A stretch of 64,000 bases of DNA from the NCBI RefSeq assembly GCF_013343715.1, contig NZ_JABUNR010000004.1:124001-188000 (forward strand). The letters are read 5' to 3'. The first letter of the stretch is position 1, and every line of letters begins with the position of its first letter. The translations under genes and the position numbers were made by a program. This document shows, one piece after another, positions 27,201-34,868 of this stretch. The DNA is from Mesobacillus harenae (lineage in GTDB: Bacteria > Bacillota > Bacilli > Bacillales > Cytobacillaceae). The notes under the pieces were generated by a model, which worked only from the letters and a program-made list of their open reading frames with translations, did no database searches and was not told the origin of the DNA.

Positions 27201-27990
27201 GGACGATGCTATGAGTTCTGTTGCTACTGGACGACCTGTCGATATTGCTTCCAATCATTCGGAAACAGTGAAGCAGCAGTTGGCTTGGAAATATCCTTAT
27301 ACTGCTTCATCTTCACACCGCTCAAAACAATCTGTTTCCGAGTTAAAGAGAAATTATGAGACCCGAGATGATGAAAGCGGAACAGATTTACTGAGGCAAT
27401 ACACTCGGCCGATTTTGAACCGACCTAAATTCATGCAAGAAAAGAAATTGACTCCTGCTGAAAGAGGAACAGCTATGCACATGGTCATGCAGCATGTTGA
27501 CCTCTCGATGCCTGTAACAGAGCCTGCCTTACAAGTGCTATTAGATAGAATGGTAGAACAGGAGCTGCTTCTTCAAGAGCAAAGGGACGCTATTCAATTA
27601 AACTGGATTCTTCAGTTCTTTGAAACGAAGCTTGGCAAGCGTCTGTTTGATGCTGAAAAAGTTGAAAGGGAAGTTCCATTTTACCTGTCCCTTCCCGCCG
27701 AAGAAGTCTACCCTGACTGGAAGGGAACAGAGGAAGAAATTTTTATCCAGGGTGTGATTGACTGTGTATTTGAAGACGAAGAGGGTGTGGTGCTATTAGA
27801 CTTTAAAACGGATGGAATTTCTGACCGTTTTAAAGGAGGCATTGCGCAAGCCCAGCCGATTTTGGCAGAACGCTATCGGATTCAAATAAGCCTGTATGCA
27901 AAGGCTCTTGAGAAGATCTGGAGACGTGAAGTAAACGAGAAATATCTGTTTTTCTTTGATGGAGGGCACATTATCCACCTGGAAGACTAA
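24217..27990 (+). CDS. addA: ATP-dependent helicase/nuclease subunit AddA
   Basis: A 1257-residue UvrD-like 3'-5' helicase with a C-terminal RecB nuclease domain. Walker A is AAAAGSGKTAVLVE near residue 36, Walker B is LVDEYQDTN near residue 416, motif III/IV is VGDVKQSIYRFRLAEP near residue 446, motif V is IMTIHSSKGLEFP near residue 808 and the nuclease centre is VVLLDFKTDGI near residue 1190. It starts at the ATG at 24217 (AAGGAG 4 bases away) or at 24223; both lie inside the end of addB. B. subtilis has sbcD and sbcC next; here they are absent and hlpB follows. Confidence 0.96.
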   Translation: MQMSKTVIPEKPETSTWTDDQWKAIMAKEQDILVAAAAGSGKTAVLVERIIQKVISETEPLNVDQLLVVTFTNASAAEMRHRIGEALEKAIDQDPKSVHLRKQLSLLNRASISTLHSFCLEVIRKYYYQIDIDPGFRMADQTEAQLLRDEVIDDLFEEEYGRAGNEGFFKLVDTFTNDRSDDALKDIILDLYDFARSNPAPTAYLNSIAAMYALEEDASMDELELTDILRNDIELQLQGAKQLLQQGLEMTSLPGGPAPRAENFISDLHLVETLLTALNESWTVLYTAMQSVDFSRAKPCRGDDFDKDLVDRAQKIRDRAKKIVSEIQNDLFTRKPESFIKDIREMSPLIDTLVNLVAVFSDRFSRNKAEKGLVDFSDLEHYCLEILSRETGDAGKYLPSEAAQSYRNQFAEVLVDEYQDTNMVQETILSLVTKDSETNGNMFMVGDVKQSIYRFRLAEPNLFLGKYTRFTTAGDNFGLRIDLARNFRSRAEVLDATNYLFKQIMGKRVGEIVYDEAAELIKGAPYPDDDPFPAELLVIDLEDREDSPAQEGSEDTDFDSEDMEQSQLEARLMASKIRDMVDNRRPVFNTKTNTDKPIMYRDIVILLRSMTWAPQIMEEFKQQGIPVYANLSTGYFDATEVSVMLSLLKVIDNPLQDIPLAGVLRSPIVGLNEEELGLIRVAFKRGSFFEALSVFCRQTSTQQTEELHTKVQPFLKNLQEWRSRARQGAVSDLIWQLFRETRFYDFAGGMPGGKQRQANLRALYDRARQYESTSFRGLFRFLRFIDRMRERGDDLGAARALGEQEDVVRIMTIHSSKGLEFPAVFVAGLARQFNTMDLKKTYMLDKELGFAAKYVNAEKRISYPSLPQLAFKRKKKLEMLSEEMRVLYVALTRAKEKLYLIGSVKSAEKQLAKWSASAEHTEWLLKDYDRAAAGCYLDWVGPALMRHQDCDALRGGKGLNPLTPAEITEHKSRWHVEVIHSEEAAALAGELSLEKDDAMSSVATGRPVDIASNHSETVKQQLAWKYPYTASSSHRSKQSVSELKRNYETRDDESGTDLLRQYTRPILNRPKFMQEKKLTPAERGTAMHMVMQHVDLSMPVTEPALQVLLDRMVEQELLLQEQRDAIQLNWILQFFETKLGKRLFDAEKVEREVPFYLSLPAEEVYPDWKGTEEEIFIQGVIDCVFEDEEGVVLLDFKTDGISDRFKGGIAQAQPILAERYRIQISLYAKALEKIWRREVNEKYLFFFDGGHIIHLED

Positions 27991-28002
27991 AATCAAAAGC
28001 CG

Positions 28003-28025
28003 GAGCACAGTTAGTCTGTGCTTTA
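28003..28025 (+). terminator. First terminator after addBA
   Basis: AGCACAG and CTGTGCTTT flank a short TTAGT loop. The T-run is weak; it is backed up by a second hairpin 20 bases further. Confidence 0.5.
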
Positions 28026-28040
28026 CCCAGATGGTCGACA

Positions 28041-28076
28041 AAAGGCATCGGAGAACTCTCTCGGTGCCTTTTGTCA
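28041..28076 (+). terminator. Second, stronger terminator after addBA
   Basis: AAAGGCATCGGAGA pairs with TCTCGGTGCCTTTT around ACTC with one mismatch. The remaining 210 bases to hlpB hold no feature I can support. Confidence 0.75.
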
Positions 28077-28288
28077 TTGTTTAGGGAACCTAAGGGGTAT
28101 TTTTGAGTTTATCCGCAGTCTGTGCTTTTGGCTTTTAATATTAAAGAAAATTCCTGCTTCCAGTGCTTATAGAAGTCAAACAACGGCTTTACGTGTGGTT
28201 TGATGGGATTGTTCAAGAAGATTCTGCTTATATTTGATTGGCGTTAACGGGTATATTTTAAATAAAGAAGCTAGGAGTGTGATGTTTA

Positions 28289-28591
28289 ATGGCGAAAAAG
28301 CGTTTAGACGGAAGATGTGAACTTTGCGGGCGCGAGCCGGTCCAAACGACTGTCCATCATTTAATTCCCAAAGAAATGGGGGGGACTTTTGGAACAACCG
28401 CCGATTTATGCCTTCCATGCCATAAACAGATTCATGCACTATTTTTTAACAAAGAGCTTGCAGAAAACTTCCATTCAATCACAGCTTTACAGGAGGAACC
28501 GAGGATTCGAAAGTATATAAGGTGGATTAAAAAGCAGCCTGCAGCAAAACTTCCGATTCTCAAAAAATCAAATCATAAAAAAAGGCGATAG
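28289..28591 (+). CDS. hlpB: HNH-domain protein HlpB (YisB-like)
   Basis: A 100-residue basic protein with an HNH-type zinc fold. CELCGREP near residue 11 and CLPCHKQIH near residue 46 give two CxxC pairs, and VHHLIPKEMGG near residue 22 supplies the HH-L motif of HNH nucleases. B. subtilis HlpB (YisB), also found between the addBA region and gerP, takes part in double-strand-break repair after DNA damage. It therefore fits behind addBA, although a terminator pair separates them. AGCTAGGAG precedes the ATG. It is convergent with gerPF, with 29 bases between the stop codons and no clear terminator. Confidence 0.82.
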   Translation: MAKKRLDGRCELCGREPVQTTVHHLIPKEMGGTFGTTADLCLPCHKQIHALFFNKELAENFHSITALQEEPRIRKYIRWIKKQPAAKLPILKKSNHKKRR

Positions 28592-28620
28592 TCTCAATGA
28601 CCGCGCCAGTAATTTTTACG

Positions 28621-28839
28621 TTATGCGTTTCCTTGTGTCGGCTGATCAACAAGGTCAGGGTCAACCATGTTGCTTGCATTGATTCCATTATTGGTAATAA
28701 TGAAACCTCCGGTATTAGAAGCCCCTTGGCCACTAGTGGACTTAGAGTTGCTTTTGGGGGATATATAAAGAGAGTCTCCAAATTGAACGATACCGCCGCC
28801 GACATTCACGATCTGAACTGGGCCGACAATAGATGGCAT
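28621..28839 (-). CDS. gerPF: Spore germination protein GerPF
   Basis: A 72-residue small protein, last gene of the gerPA-F operon. It begins PSIVGPVQIVNVGGGIVQFG and has SNTGGFIITNNGINASNMVD, closely resembling the GerPA/GerPF paralogue pair. GerP proteins are made in the mother cell and let germinants pass through the spore coat to the inner-membrane receptors. AAAGGATG precedes the ATG. The six genes lie in the order A-B-C-D-E-F on the minus strand. Confidence 0.92.
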   Translation of the reverse strand: MPSIVGPVQIVNVGGGIVQFGDSLYISPKSNSKSTSGQGASNTGGFIITNNGINASNMVDPDLVDQPTQGNA

Positions 28840-28895
28840 GATAAAACATCCTTTTCTTTAACGTTAAATATTTTTATTATAATCAGGCTATGCTT

Positions 28896-29285
28896 TTAGT
28901 CAGGAGATTGTTCTTCTTCCATAGGGAGAAGCTGGCGGATATGTTTCACCCTGGCCTCCAGGCTGACTTTTTGCGTATTGCCAATATGAATAACCGAGGA
29001 AGCTGAAGTACCAATTATATCGATGCTATTCACTTTTATAACAGGATTAAGATGGTGGGTAAACATTGTCGCTGCTTCATTAAGGGCAGGAAGTGGAATG
29101 GGTTCACGAAAAATCGAGTAGGCATCAAAATTTCCTTCGTTGCTATAGAAAATTTCGGCCTCTCTTTGGACAGCGATGGCACGCGAGAACCCATTAATAA
29201 TTGTTGAGTCTCCAATCTGTAAAACTGAGGAAAAGGCAAGTGTAGCTATATTAATTTTATTCACCTTAGAAGTTCGATTGAGCAT
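28896..29285 (-). CDS. gerPE: Spore germination protein GerPE
   Basis: A 129-residue coat-permeability protein. The start (RTSKVNKINIATLAFSSVLQ, then IGDSTIINGFSRAIAVQREA) and the internal repeat VNSIDIIGTSASSVIHIGNT are typical: GerP B, D and E share an x-V-I-x-x-S-S-V-x-x-I-G motif. Its start codon overlaps the stop of gerPD. It is needed with the other GerP proteins for normal access of germinants. Confidence 0.9.
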   Translation of the reverse strand: MLNRTSKVNKINIATLAFSSVLQIGDSTIINGFSRAIAVQREAEIFYSNEGNFDAYSIFREPIPLPALNEAATMFTHHLNPVIKVNSIDIIGTSASSVIHIGNTQKVSLEARVKHIRQLLPMEEEQSPD

Positions 29286-29467
29286 TATCCTACATCCGGT
29301 GTCAGAGGCACAAACGGCCCGACTATCAAGGATTCTGGGGGAGTATCAAAAGCTGAGGCCAATTGGATAGACTGCGCATCACCAACCAGAAGTAATGAGG
29401 ACGTCGAGACCCCAATAATTCTAATATCCCCAACGGAAATATCCCGATTATACACATAAAAATTCAC
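29285..29467 (-). CDS. gerPD: Spore germination protein GerPD
   Basis: A 60-residue protein with the family core DIRIIGVSTSSLLLVGDAQS. Its start overlaps the end of gerPC by 4 bases and its stop overlaps the start of gerPE, which shows tight coupling across the operon. Length is as in other Bacillaceae. Confidence 0.9.
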   Translation of the reverse strand: MNFYVYNRDISVGDIRIIGVSTSSLLLVGDAQSIQLASAFDTPPESLIVGPFVPLTPDVG

Positions 29468-30087
29468 TCTGTTTTCCTTCCTTTCACCTGATCTGGCAGC
29501 TGTTTCAGGAATAAGAGGACTCCATTTTCTATTTCAAGCTTTAATCTGTCTATGACTGATTTCTGGCTTTCGTCCTTGCTAGAACCAGAACGGCTTGCGG
29601 CATCCTCTTTTAAATATAAGTTAATCCGCTCAGGAAGCTGCTTTGTAATATCTTGACGAATAAAGTCCAAATAGGAATCATCTACTTTTATTTCTAATTT
29701 TTCTTGAGCCATTTTAAAAATCGAAGGAAGTTTTTCTTGCATATACTGGTCAAGCTCTCTTTCTACTTCTACTGTTCGTTCAAATTGATCCTGGGGTGAA
29801 AATGGAGTTTTTATCTGTTGATTGTCGACTGAAAAGTCTTCTATTCCCTGAAGGTCGGAGGGGTTTAACCCAATATTTAAGGTGCCTTCAAGTGTTTCTA
29901 CCTTCAGCTGGTCAAATTTATATTCAATTCTGTCTACACGAACCGTATTTCTATCTTTTAATTGAGTAATTTCAGCTTGAAAATTCTTGGCGAGTCTTTC
30001 TAATTCTTTTATTCTCCGATCTTGTGACTCAATAAATGTATGAAGTTGCTTTAGATATTCATAGAAATTGTTGCTCAAAGGCCGCAC
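29464..30087 (-). CDS. gerPC: Spore germination protein GerPC
   Basis: A 207-residue protein, the largest and most distinct GerP member. It has an N-terminal coiled coil (residues about 10-45, FIESQDRRIKELERLAKNFQ onward), a middle segment VETLEGTLNIGLNPSDLQGI typical of GerPC, and a charged C-terminal helical region. GerPC of B. cereus is a coat-localised structural protein. It lies 14 bases after gerPB. Confidence 0.9.
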   Translation of the reverse strand: MRPLSNNFYEYLKQLHTFIESQDRRIKELERLAKNFQAEITQLKDRNTVRVDRIEYKFDQLKVETLEGTLNIGLNPSDLQGIEDFSVDNQQIKTPFSPQDQFERTVEVERELDQYMQEKLPSIFKMAQEKLEIKVDDSYLDFIRQDITKQLPERINLYLKEDAASRSGSSKDESQKSVIDRLKLEIENGVLLFLKQLPDQVKGRKTE

Positions 30088-30101
30088 CTCCCTCTGTATA
30101 G

Positions 30102-30323
30102 TTATTGCGGCGGAACCAGGGGAACAGCAGGGGCTTCTACATTGGTTCCATCCTCGGCTGGCGATTGTGGCTCTGGCGCAGGCTGTGTGAACCCCCCTGT
30201 ATTATATAAATATGAAGCTGGTTTAATTATTCCTGCACTTCCTATCTGCAGCACGGATGAATTGCTGACAGCATCTACCTTTAAGAGATTTATTGTAATG
30301 TTTTGCTGTATATAAAAATTCAT
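30102..30323 (-). CDS. gerPB: Spore germination protein GerPB
   Basis: A 73-residue protein starting MNFYIQQNITINLLKVDAVS and ending in a proline- and alanine-rich tail (QPAPEPQSPAEDGTNVEAPA). The shared motif SSVLQIGSAGIIKPA is present. I place the start at the ATG at 30323, with AGGTGAT upstream; the longer TTG frame begins inside the ribosome site. It follows gerPA by 15 bases. Confidence 0.9.
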   Translation of the reverse strand: MNFYIQQNITINLLKVDAVSNSSVLQIGSAGIIKPASYLYNTGGFTQPAPEPQSPAEDGTNVEAPAVPLVPPQ

Positions 30324-30338
30324 TTTTATCACCTGCAA

Positions 30339-30560
30339 TTATGCATTTGCGACATTCCCTTGATCAATAGCATCTTGATCAAACGTATTCGTTGAGCTTT
30401 TATTATTATAAACTTGCAGCCCGTCACCTGTATTGAACGATCCAGCACCAGAGAACGTTTTCGCATTGGATACAGGTAAAATTTTATAAACATCTCCAAT
30501 GTTGAAGACGGAGCTGTTACCAATTGAGATGACCTGCACGGCACCGACGATAGCTGGCAT
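30339..30560 (-). CDS. gerPA: Spore germination protein GerPA
   Basis: A 73-residue first member of the operon, with PAIVGAVQVISIGNSSVFNI and FSGAGSFNTGDG, paralogous to GerPF at the other end. The ATG at 30560 is used since an AGGGTG lies upstream and the homologues begin MPAIVG. A candidate sigma-K promoter lies about 80 bases upstream. Confidence 0.9.
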   Translation of the reverse strand: MPAIVGAVQVISIGNSSVFNIGDVYKILPVSNAKTFSGAGSFNTGDGLQVYNNKSSTNTFDQDAIDQGNVANA

Positions 30561-30640
30561 GATGGGCAACACCCTTTTAAAAATTTATTTATAAAAGTAA
30601 CAACCTGTGACTGTAAAATATTTTCTTGCGATTTCTCTAT

Positions 30641-30667
30641 TATCGTATGTAATGGGCGGCGAGTGGT
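30641..30667 (-). promoter_or_regulatory. Candidate sigma-K promoter of gerPA-F
   Basis: On the minus strand AC, 16 bases, then CATACGATA match the sigma-K consensus (AC about 16-17 bases before CATANNNTA). The predicted transcript would start about 70 bases before the gerPA ATG. The gerP operon of B. subtilis is transcribed in the mother cell by sigma-K, so the match is expected. Confidence 0.6.
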
Positions 30668-30800
30668 GCATAAACTTTGGGCTTTTCTGCAGGCTCTGTA
30701 AATCTGCACAAAATTAGCCAAAAGCGGTGCTACTAACAGGGAAGATACTATGGTAATATAAGGTATATTCATAATATTCTATAAAATCAGGAGGGTTACT

Positions 30801-32393
30801 ATGAATGTACCATTAATATTAAATCAATTTCTGGATCGGGCCGTTTCACTTTATGGGGAAAAGGCCGCAATCTATAATGAGGACAGAGTATTTTCGTATA
30901 AGGATTTAAACGGTCGTGTGAATCAGTTGTCATCAGGCCTTAAAAAGCTTGGTGTCAAAAAGGGTGACAGAGTTGCCTACCTTGCCCCAAACACCGTTGA
31001 AATGCTGGAGGGCTTTTATGGAGTTTTTCAGCTTGGTGCTATTATGGTACCGCTTAATACCCGGTTGAAGCCTGATGATTATTTGTTTATTTTAAATCAT
31101 AGTGAATCTAAGATTTTATTTGTTGATCAGGAGTTATATCAGCTTATTTCACCAATTAAAGATAAACTAACGACAGTAGAAAAAATTATTATTCATTATA
31201 ACGAGGGGGAAACCAATGAGATTGGGTATGACAGCTGGCTGGAAACCCAAAACTCTTCACCTTTCGAGCGAGAATTACTAGACGAAAACGATGTATGCAG
31301 CCTGCTTTACACAAGCGGTACGACTGGCAACCCAAAAGGGGTAATGCTGACTCATCGCAACAACTATATTCACGCATTAAGTACGATGCATCATTTACGG
31401 GTGTCTGATGAAGATACGCTTCTACACGTTCTGCCCATGTTCCATGTGAACGGGTGGGGCTCACCTTTTTACTATACTGCCAATGGATCATCCCAGGTTT
31501 GCTTAAGAAAGGCATCTCCAGAAGCCATTTTCTCACTCGTGAAAAAACACGGCGTTTCAGTTATGCACATGGCGCCAACAGTGTTGAACTCCCTGCTGCA
31601 GTACAATGAGCAACATGCTCCAAACATTGACCAAGCCGTCCGAGTCGTCATTGCGGGCTCAGCACCACCGCCTGCCTTTGTCACGAAGGTTGAAAAAGAA
31701 CTAGGCTGGGAATTTATCCAGGTATATGGGATGACAGAATCAACCCCGTTAAGCACGATTTCCACGATTCGTTCCCATTTAAAACAGCTGCCTATTGAGG
31801 AACAGTACCGGATGAAATCAAAAGCGGGCGTGCCAATGATAACTTGTGAAGTTAAGGTAGTGAATGATCTTGGGCAAGAGGTAGCCAAGGACGGATCTGA
31901 AATTGGCGAGGTTGTTACGAGAAGCAATGGAGTAATGAAAGGCTATTGGAAAAATGAAGAAGCAACAATCGAAGCGATCCGCAATGGCTGGCTGCATACG
32001 GGAGACATGGCCAACGTAGACCAGTATGGAAATATCGATATCGTTGACAGAAAAAAGGATGTAATTATTAGCGGCGGTGAAAATATTTCCTCGATAGAAG
32101 TAGAGGGAGTTCTTTATGATCACCCTGGTGTGCTCGAAGCGGCCGTTATTGCCGTGCCCCATGAAAAATGGGGCGAAACTCCTCACGCTTATGTAGTATT
32201 GAGGGGAAATTATAACCTTTCAACTCAGGACTTAATCGCTTTTTCTAGAGAAAAACTGGCTCACTTTAAAGCGATCACAGGGGTTACTTTTGTCGATGAA
32301 CTTCCAAAAACAGCATCTGGAAAAATTCAAAAGGTTTATTTAAGAAATGAATACTGGGAATCGAATGGTGTCTCCGGCAAGTTTGTTAATTAA
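30801..32393 (+). CDS. Acyl-CoA ligase (AMP-forming), medium/long-chain fatty-acid type
   Basis: A 530-residue adenylate-forming acyl-CoA synthetase, distinct from LcfB earlier in the window. The P-loop is YTSGTTGNPKGVMLTH near residue 169, the adenylate motif VYGMTESTPLS near residue 309, the hinge TGDMANVDQYGNIDIVDRKK near residue 400 and the catalytic lysine TASGKIQKVYL near residue 511. The HVLPMFHVNGWG segment is typical of the DmdB/FadD3-like subgroup that handles short to medium acyl or methylthiopropionyl substrates, so substrate is open. CAGGAGGG precedes the ATG. It appears to be a single-gene unit divergent from gerPA. Confidence 0.85.
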   Translation: MNVPLILNQFLDRAVSLYGEKAAIYNEDRVFSYKDLNGRVNQLSSGLKKLGVKKGDRVAYLAPNTVEMLEGFYGVFQLGAIMVPLNTRLKPDDYLFILNHSESKILFVDQELYQLISPIKDKLTTVEKIIIHYNEGETNEIGYDSWLETQNSSPFERELLDENDVCSLLYTSGTTGNPKGVMLTHRNNYIHALSTMHHLRVSDEDTLLHVLPMFHVNGWGSPFYYTANGSSQVCLRKASPEAIFSLVKKHGVSVMHMAPTVLNSLLQYNEQHAPNIDQAVRVVIAGSAPPPAFVTKVEKELGWEFIQVYGMTESTPLSTISTIRSHLKQLPIEEQYRMKSKAGVPMITCEVKVVNDLGQEVAKDGSEIGEVVTRSNGVMKGYWKNEEATIEAIRNGWLHTGDMANVDQYGNIDIVDRKKDVIISGGENISSIEVEGVLYDHPGVLEAAVIAVPHEKWGETPHAYVVLRGNYNLSTQDLIAFSREKLAHFKAITGVTFVDELPKTASGKIQKVYLRNEYWESNGVSGKFVN

Positions 32394-32426
32394 CCAGGCT
32401 TTGTAAAGTTTATCAAAATATATTGC

Positions 32427-32456
32427 TGAGGCTGCTCTCTTATGGGGCAGCCTTCA
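32427..32456 (+). terminator. Terminator after the second acyl-CoA ligase
   Basis: GAGGCTGC and GCAGCCTTC form the stem; only a short T stretch follows. Confidence 0.5.
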
Positions 32457-32517
32457 TGCTGTTCTGAAAATGGACTATAATGAGAGTAATAGCTCTTTCA
32501 AGAAATGAGGAAGTTTA

Positions 32518-33711
32518 ATGAATCAAAACTCCAGGGCAACAACCAAAAGGCGAACCAGGCTTTTATCGCTCGATCTCATGAGAGGTATTGCATTGTTAGG
32601 GATTTTACTCGTAAATATGATCTCTTTTCATGCGCCTTTTTTATATATAGACCCTTTAGCTTGGTGGTCAGGTGACCTTAATCATTATACATATATTTTT
32701 ATTGATGTATTTATCCAGGCGAGCTTTTACCCGCTATTTGCTTTGCTGTTTGGATATAGCATTGTTTTGTTTCAGGAGGGGAGCCTGGCAAAAGGCCTTC
32801 AGTTCTACAGAGTAGCAGTTAGAAGGCTTCTGTTCCTGCTGATAATTGGGATCATTCATATGGTTTTTGTCTGGCATGGCGATATCCTTATTACCTATGC
32901 CATATGCGGACTGCTTTTGCTGTTGTTCCTTAGGCTCTCAAGCCGGGGGTTAGTCTGGTGCGGGATTTTGCTATACAGCATTCCCAATCTGTTATTTGGC
33001 TTACTGATATTTGCTGCTGAATCTATGGCACCATCTGAAAACTTAACAACTGGTGATCCAGTTGCGGCTAGTACCTCGGTGGCTGTTTATCAAAATGGCC
33101 AATGGATAGAAATAATGAACCAAAGGATTCACGACTGGCTTCAAGTGAATAACCCAGCCTCGTTTCTTTTTCTGATACTAACGATTCTCCCATTGTTTTT
33201 AGTTGGAGCGGGCGCAGCCAAAAATAATTGGGCTGGGAATTTTTATCTTTATAAAAGACCAATGTGCTATGTATTGATATTTTTGCTGCCTTTTGGACTG
33301 CTGTTAAAATCCTTTCCGTATTTTTTTGAACAAACAGCTGCAGCTGATTATTTTCAAGACTTATTTGGCGGAGTTTTTCTGGCTATTTCATATGCGATTT
33401 CAATTGCCTTTCTTGCATGCAATGAGCGTGTAGTTAAGGTGATTATGCCGTTCGCAGCTGTTGGAAGGATGTCAATCTCAAATTACTTATTTCAATCCGT
33501 GCTGTTAACAACAGTTTTTTATGGTTATGGTCTTGGGTACTATGGAAAAGTCTCACTATTTACAGGATCAGTTGGCGCAGTACTAGTTTTTGCTCTTCAG
33601 ATTATTCTCAGCAACTGGTGGTTAAATCGATACCATTTTGGACCGGTTGAATGGGTTTGGCGAAATGTGACCTATTTAGAGAGTCAAAAATGGCGAAAAA
33701 AGAATAAATAG
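32518..33711 (+). CDS. DUF418 / YeiB-family membrane protein
   Basis: A 397-residue protein with about ten hydrophobic helices. The start RLLSLDLMRGIALLGILLVN is the heparan-alpha-glucosaminide-acetyltransferase-like signature shared by acyltransferase-3-like DUF418 proteins, and the C-terminal half has GRMSISNYLFQSVLLTTVFY and a last conserved WGPVEWVWR-like piece (here FGPVEWVWRNVTY). These are typical of YeiB/YxaH-like proteins. They may transfer acyl groups across the membrane, but this is not shown. GAGGAAG precedes the ATG. Confidence 0.85.
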   Translation: MNQNSRATTKRRTRLLSLDLMRGIALLGILLVNMISFHAPFLYIDPLAWWSGDLNHYTYIFIDVFIQASFYPLFALLFGYSIVLFQEGSLAKGLQFYRVAVRRLLFLLIIGIIHMVFVWHGDILITYAICGLLLLLFLRLSSRGLVWCGILLYSIPNLLFGLLIFAAESMAPSENLTTGDPVAASTSVAVYQNGQWIEIMNQRIHDWLQVNNPASFLFLILTILPLFLVGAGAAKNNWAGNFYLYKRPMCYVLIFLLPFGLLLKSFPYFFEQTAAADYFQDLFGGVFLAISYAISIAFLACNERVVKVIMPFAAVGRMSISNYLFQSVLLTTVFYGYGLGYYGKVSLFTGSVGAVLVFALQIILSNWWLNRYHFGPVEWVWRNVTYLESQKWRKKNK

Positions 33712-34059
33712 ACTAAATCTCTAAATATTTTTTGGGGGTCGCGAAGTTATTTTTGTGAAAAATGAGTCTATACTCACATAAAAACAAGTTGCTTTATGGG
33801 TCTAAGAGACTAATATTTACACAGGGTTAATGTTAGGAATGAGCAAAAATAAACATATTTTTACAATTTATTTAAAAATTCAGATAATTATATTCAAAAG
33901 TGTAGGTAAAAGGATATGGTGATGAAAGGAATATGTCGAAAAAAAGGTACTTTAGACTTGGTTTCCTGATTGAGAAAAAAGGGTATATTAGGGGATTTTG
34001 TTGGTAAATGTTACATTTTATGATGTGTTTAAGAGTTCAGTCGAATTACGCTGAATCTC
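33712..34059. other. Leader and promoter region of the Tad operon
   Basis: About 350 very A+T-rich bases without a gene. The promoter that reads into the riboswitch must lie here. The stretch near 34000-34030 has TTGTTG followed by TATGAT, but the 15-base spacing is short for sigma-A, so I do not assign it. Confidence 0.4.
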
Positions 34060-34146
34060 GATAAAGGCAAACCTGGTGAAAACCAGCGACGCAAAACTAC
34101 AGGGGCTAAGGGTGCAAAAGCACTACGCCAGCCAGTTTCCGAAAGA
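34060..34146 (+). promoter_or_regulatory. Cyclic-di-GMP-I (GEMM-I) riboswitch
   Basis: The conserved core is present in order: AAAGGCAAACC, a hairpin with a GAAA tetraloop (CTGGTGAAAACCAG), CGACGCAAAACTACAGGGGC, a second hairpin GTGCAAAAGCAC, then ACGCCAGCCAGTTTCC closing the basal stem. These are the GNRA tetraloop with its receptor and the GACGCAAA junction that binds the dinucleotide in GEMM-I aptamers. A terminator hairpin follows 22 bases later and then the DUF192-flp-tad genes. So c-di-GMP most likely controls pilus-operon transcription; whether binding turns it on or off is not clear from sequence. Confidence 0.88.
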
Positions 34147-34167
34147 TAAGGGCGTTATATGTATCTT

Positions 34168-34206
34168 AACCCCCCTTTCGGTCAAGGCGGGGTTTATTTA
34201 TTTTTA
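34168..34206 (+). terminator. Riboswitch-linked intrinsic terminator
   Basis: AACCCC-CCTT pairs with AAGG-GGGGTT (one bulge on each side at most) around TCGGTC, followed by TATTTATTTTTA. It sits between the GEMM aptamer and the ribosome site of the first gene and is the likely expression platform. Confidence 0.75.
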
Positions 34207-34226
34207 TGGGAATGGAGGTGTAAATT

Positions 34227-34574
34227 GTGAGACTCGTGAATGACAGCAATGGCGAGGAGCTAAGCAGCACAATGAAAATAGCAGCCACCTTTTTTACTAG
34301 ATTAAAAGGACTGATGTTTTCAAAAGAGCTGCCAGCAGGTCACGGTCTTTACATAAAACCCTGCCGATCCATTCATACCTACTTCATGAACTATCCCATC
34401 GATGTAATCTACTTAAACGAGAAGTATGAAATTGTGGGTCTTGACGAAGCTGTTCAGCCCAGAACGATTGGAAAGTATCACAAAGGTGCGAAATCTGTCA
34501 TCGAACTCCCTGAGGGTACGATACAGCGGACAAAAACCGAAGTTGGACATGCATTACAACTAAAAAACAGTTAA
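34227..34574 (+). CDS. DUF192 protein, first gene of the Tad operon
   Basis: A 115-residue protein of the DUF192 (PF02643) beta-barrel family: MKIAATFFTRLKGLMFSKEL, GHGLYIKPCRSIHTYFMNYP and IDVIYLNEKYEIV match its core, including the conserved C-x-S-I-H-T-x-F-M sequence. Function is unknown in general, but DUF192 genes recur near Tad and type II secretion genes. No signal peptide is visible, unlike many Gram-negative members. It begins with GTG, GGAGGT 7 bases upstream, and stands 14 bases before flp, so it is part of the riboswitch-controlled operon. Confidence 0.82.
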   Translation: MRLVNDSNGEELSSTMKIAATFFTRLKGLMFSKELPAGHGLYIKPCRSIHTYFMNYPIDVIYLNEKYEIVGLDEAVQPRTIGKYHKGAKSVIELPEGTIQRTKTEVGHALQLKNS

Positions 34575-34588
34575 GGGGCTGGATGATA

Positions 34589-34786
34589 ATGATAAACAAA
34601 ATGAAAGCGTTATTTACAGAAGAACAAGGACAAGGAATGACAGAGTACGGATTAGTGTTAGGAGTAATTGCAGTGGCTGCAGTAGCGGTTTTGTTCCTTT
34701 TAGGTGACGAAATTCAAACAATGTTCAATGAAGTACTTGCTAATGTTCAAAGTAGAGCTGGAGCTACTACAACTACTACACCATAA
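34589..34786 (+). CDS. flp: Flp-type pilin
   Basis: A 65-residue type IVb prepilin. After a short positively charged leader (MINKMKALFTEEQG) comes the processing motif G/QGMTEY, with Glu at +5 and Tyr at +6 as in Flp pilins, then a single hydrophobic helix (GLVLGVIAVAAVAVLFLL) and a threonine-rich tail. It is the major subunit of the Tad pilus, cut by the prepilin peptidase encoded next. AAGGGG precedes the ATG at 34589; an ATG two codons earlier is also possible. A strong terminator follows the gene. Confidence 0.9.
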   Translation: MINKMKALFTEEQGQGMTEYGLVLGVIAVAAVAVLFLLGDEIQTMFNEVLANVQSRAGATTTTTP

Positions 34787-34868
34787 TTTGTTTTCGGTGC
34801 ACATAAAATCAATTTTAACAAGGTATTGTTTAGGAATCATTCTAGTAATTAAAATTTTAAGTCAACCC

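Noticed and set aside
28597..28899. Plus-strand ORF opposite gerPF
   Set aside because: It is antisense to gerPF, which has clear family motifs and operon context.
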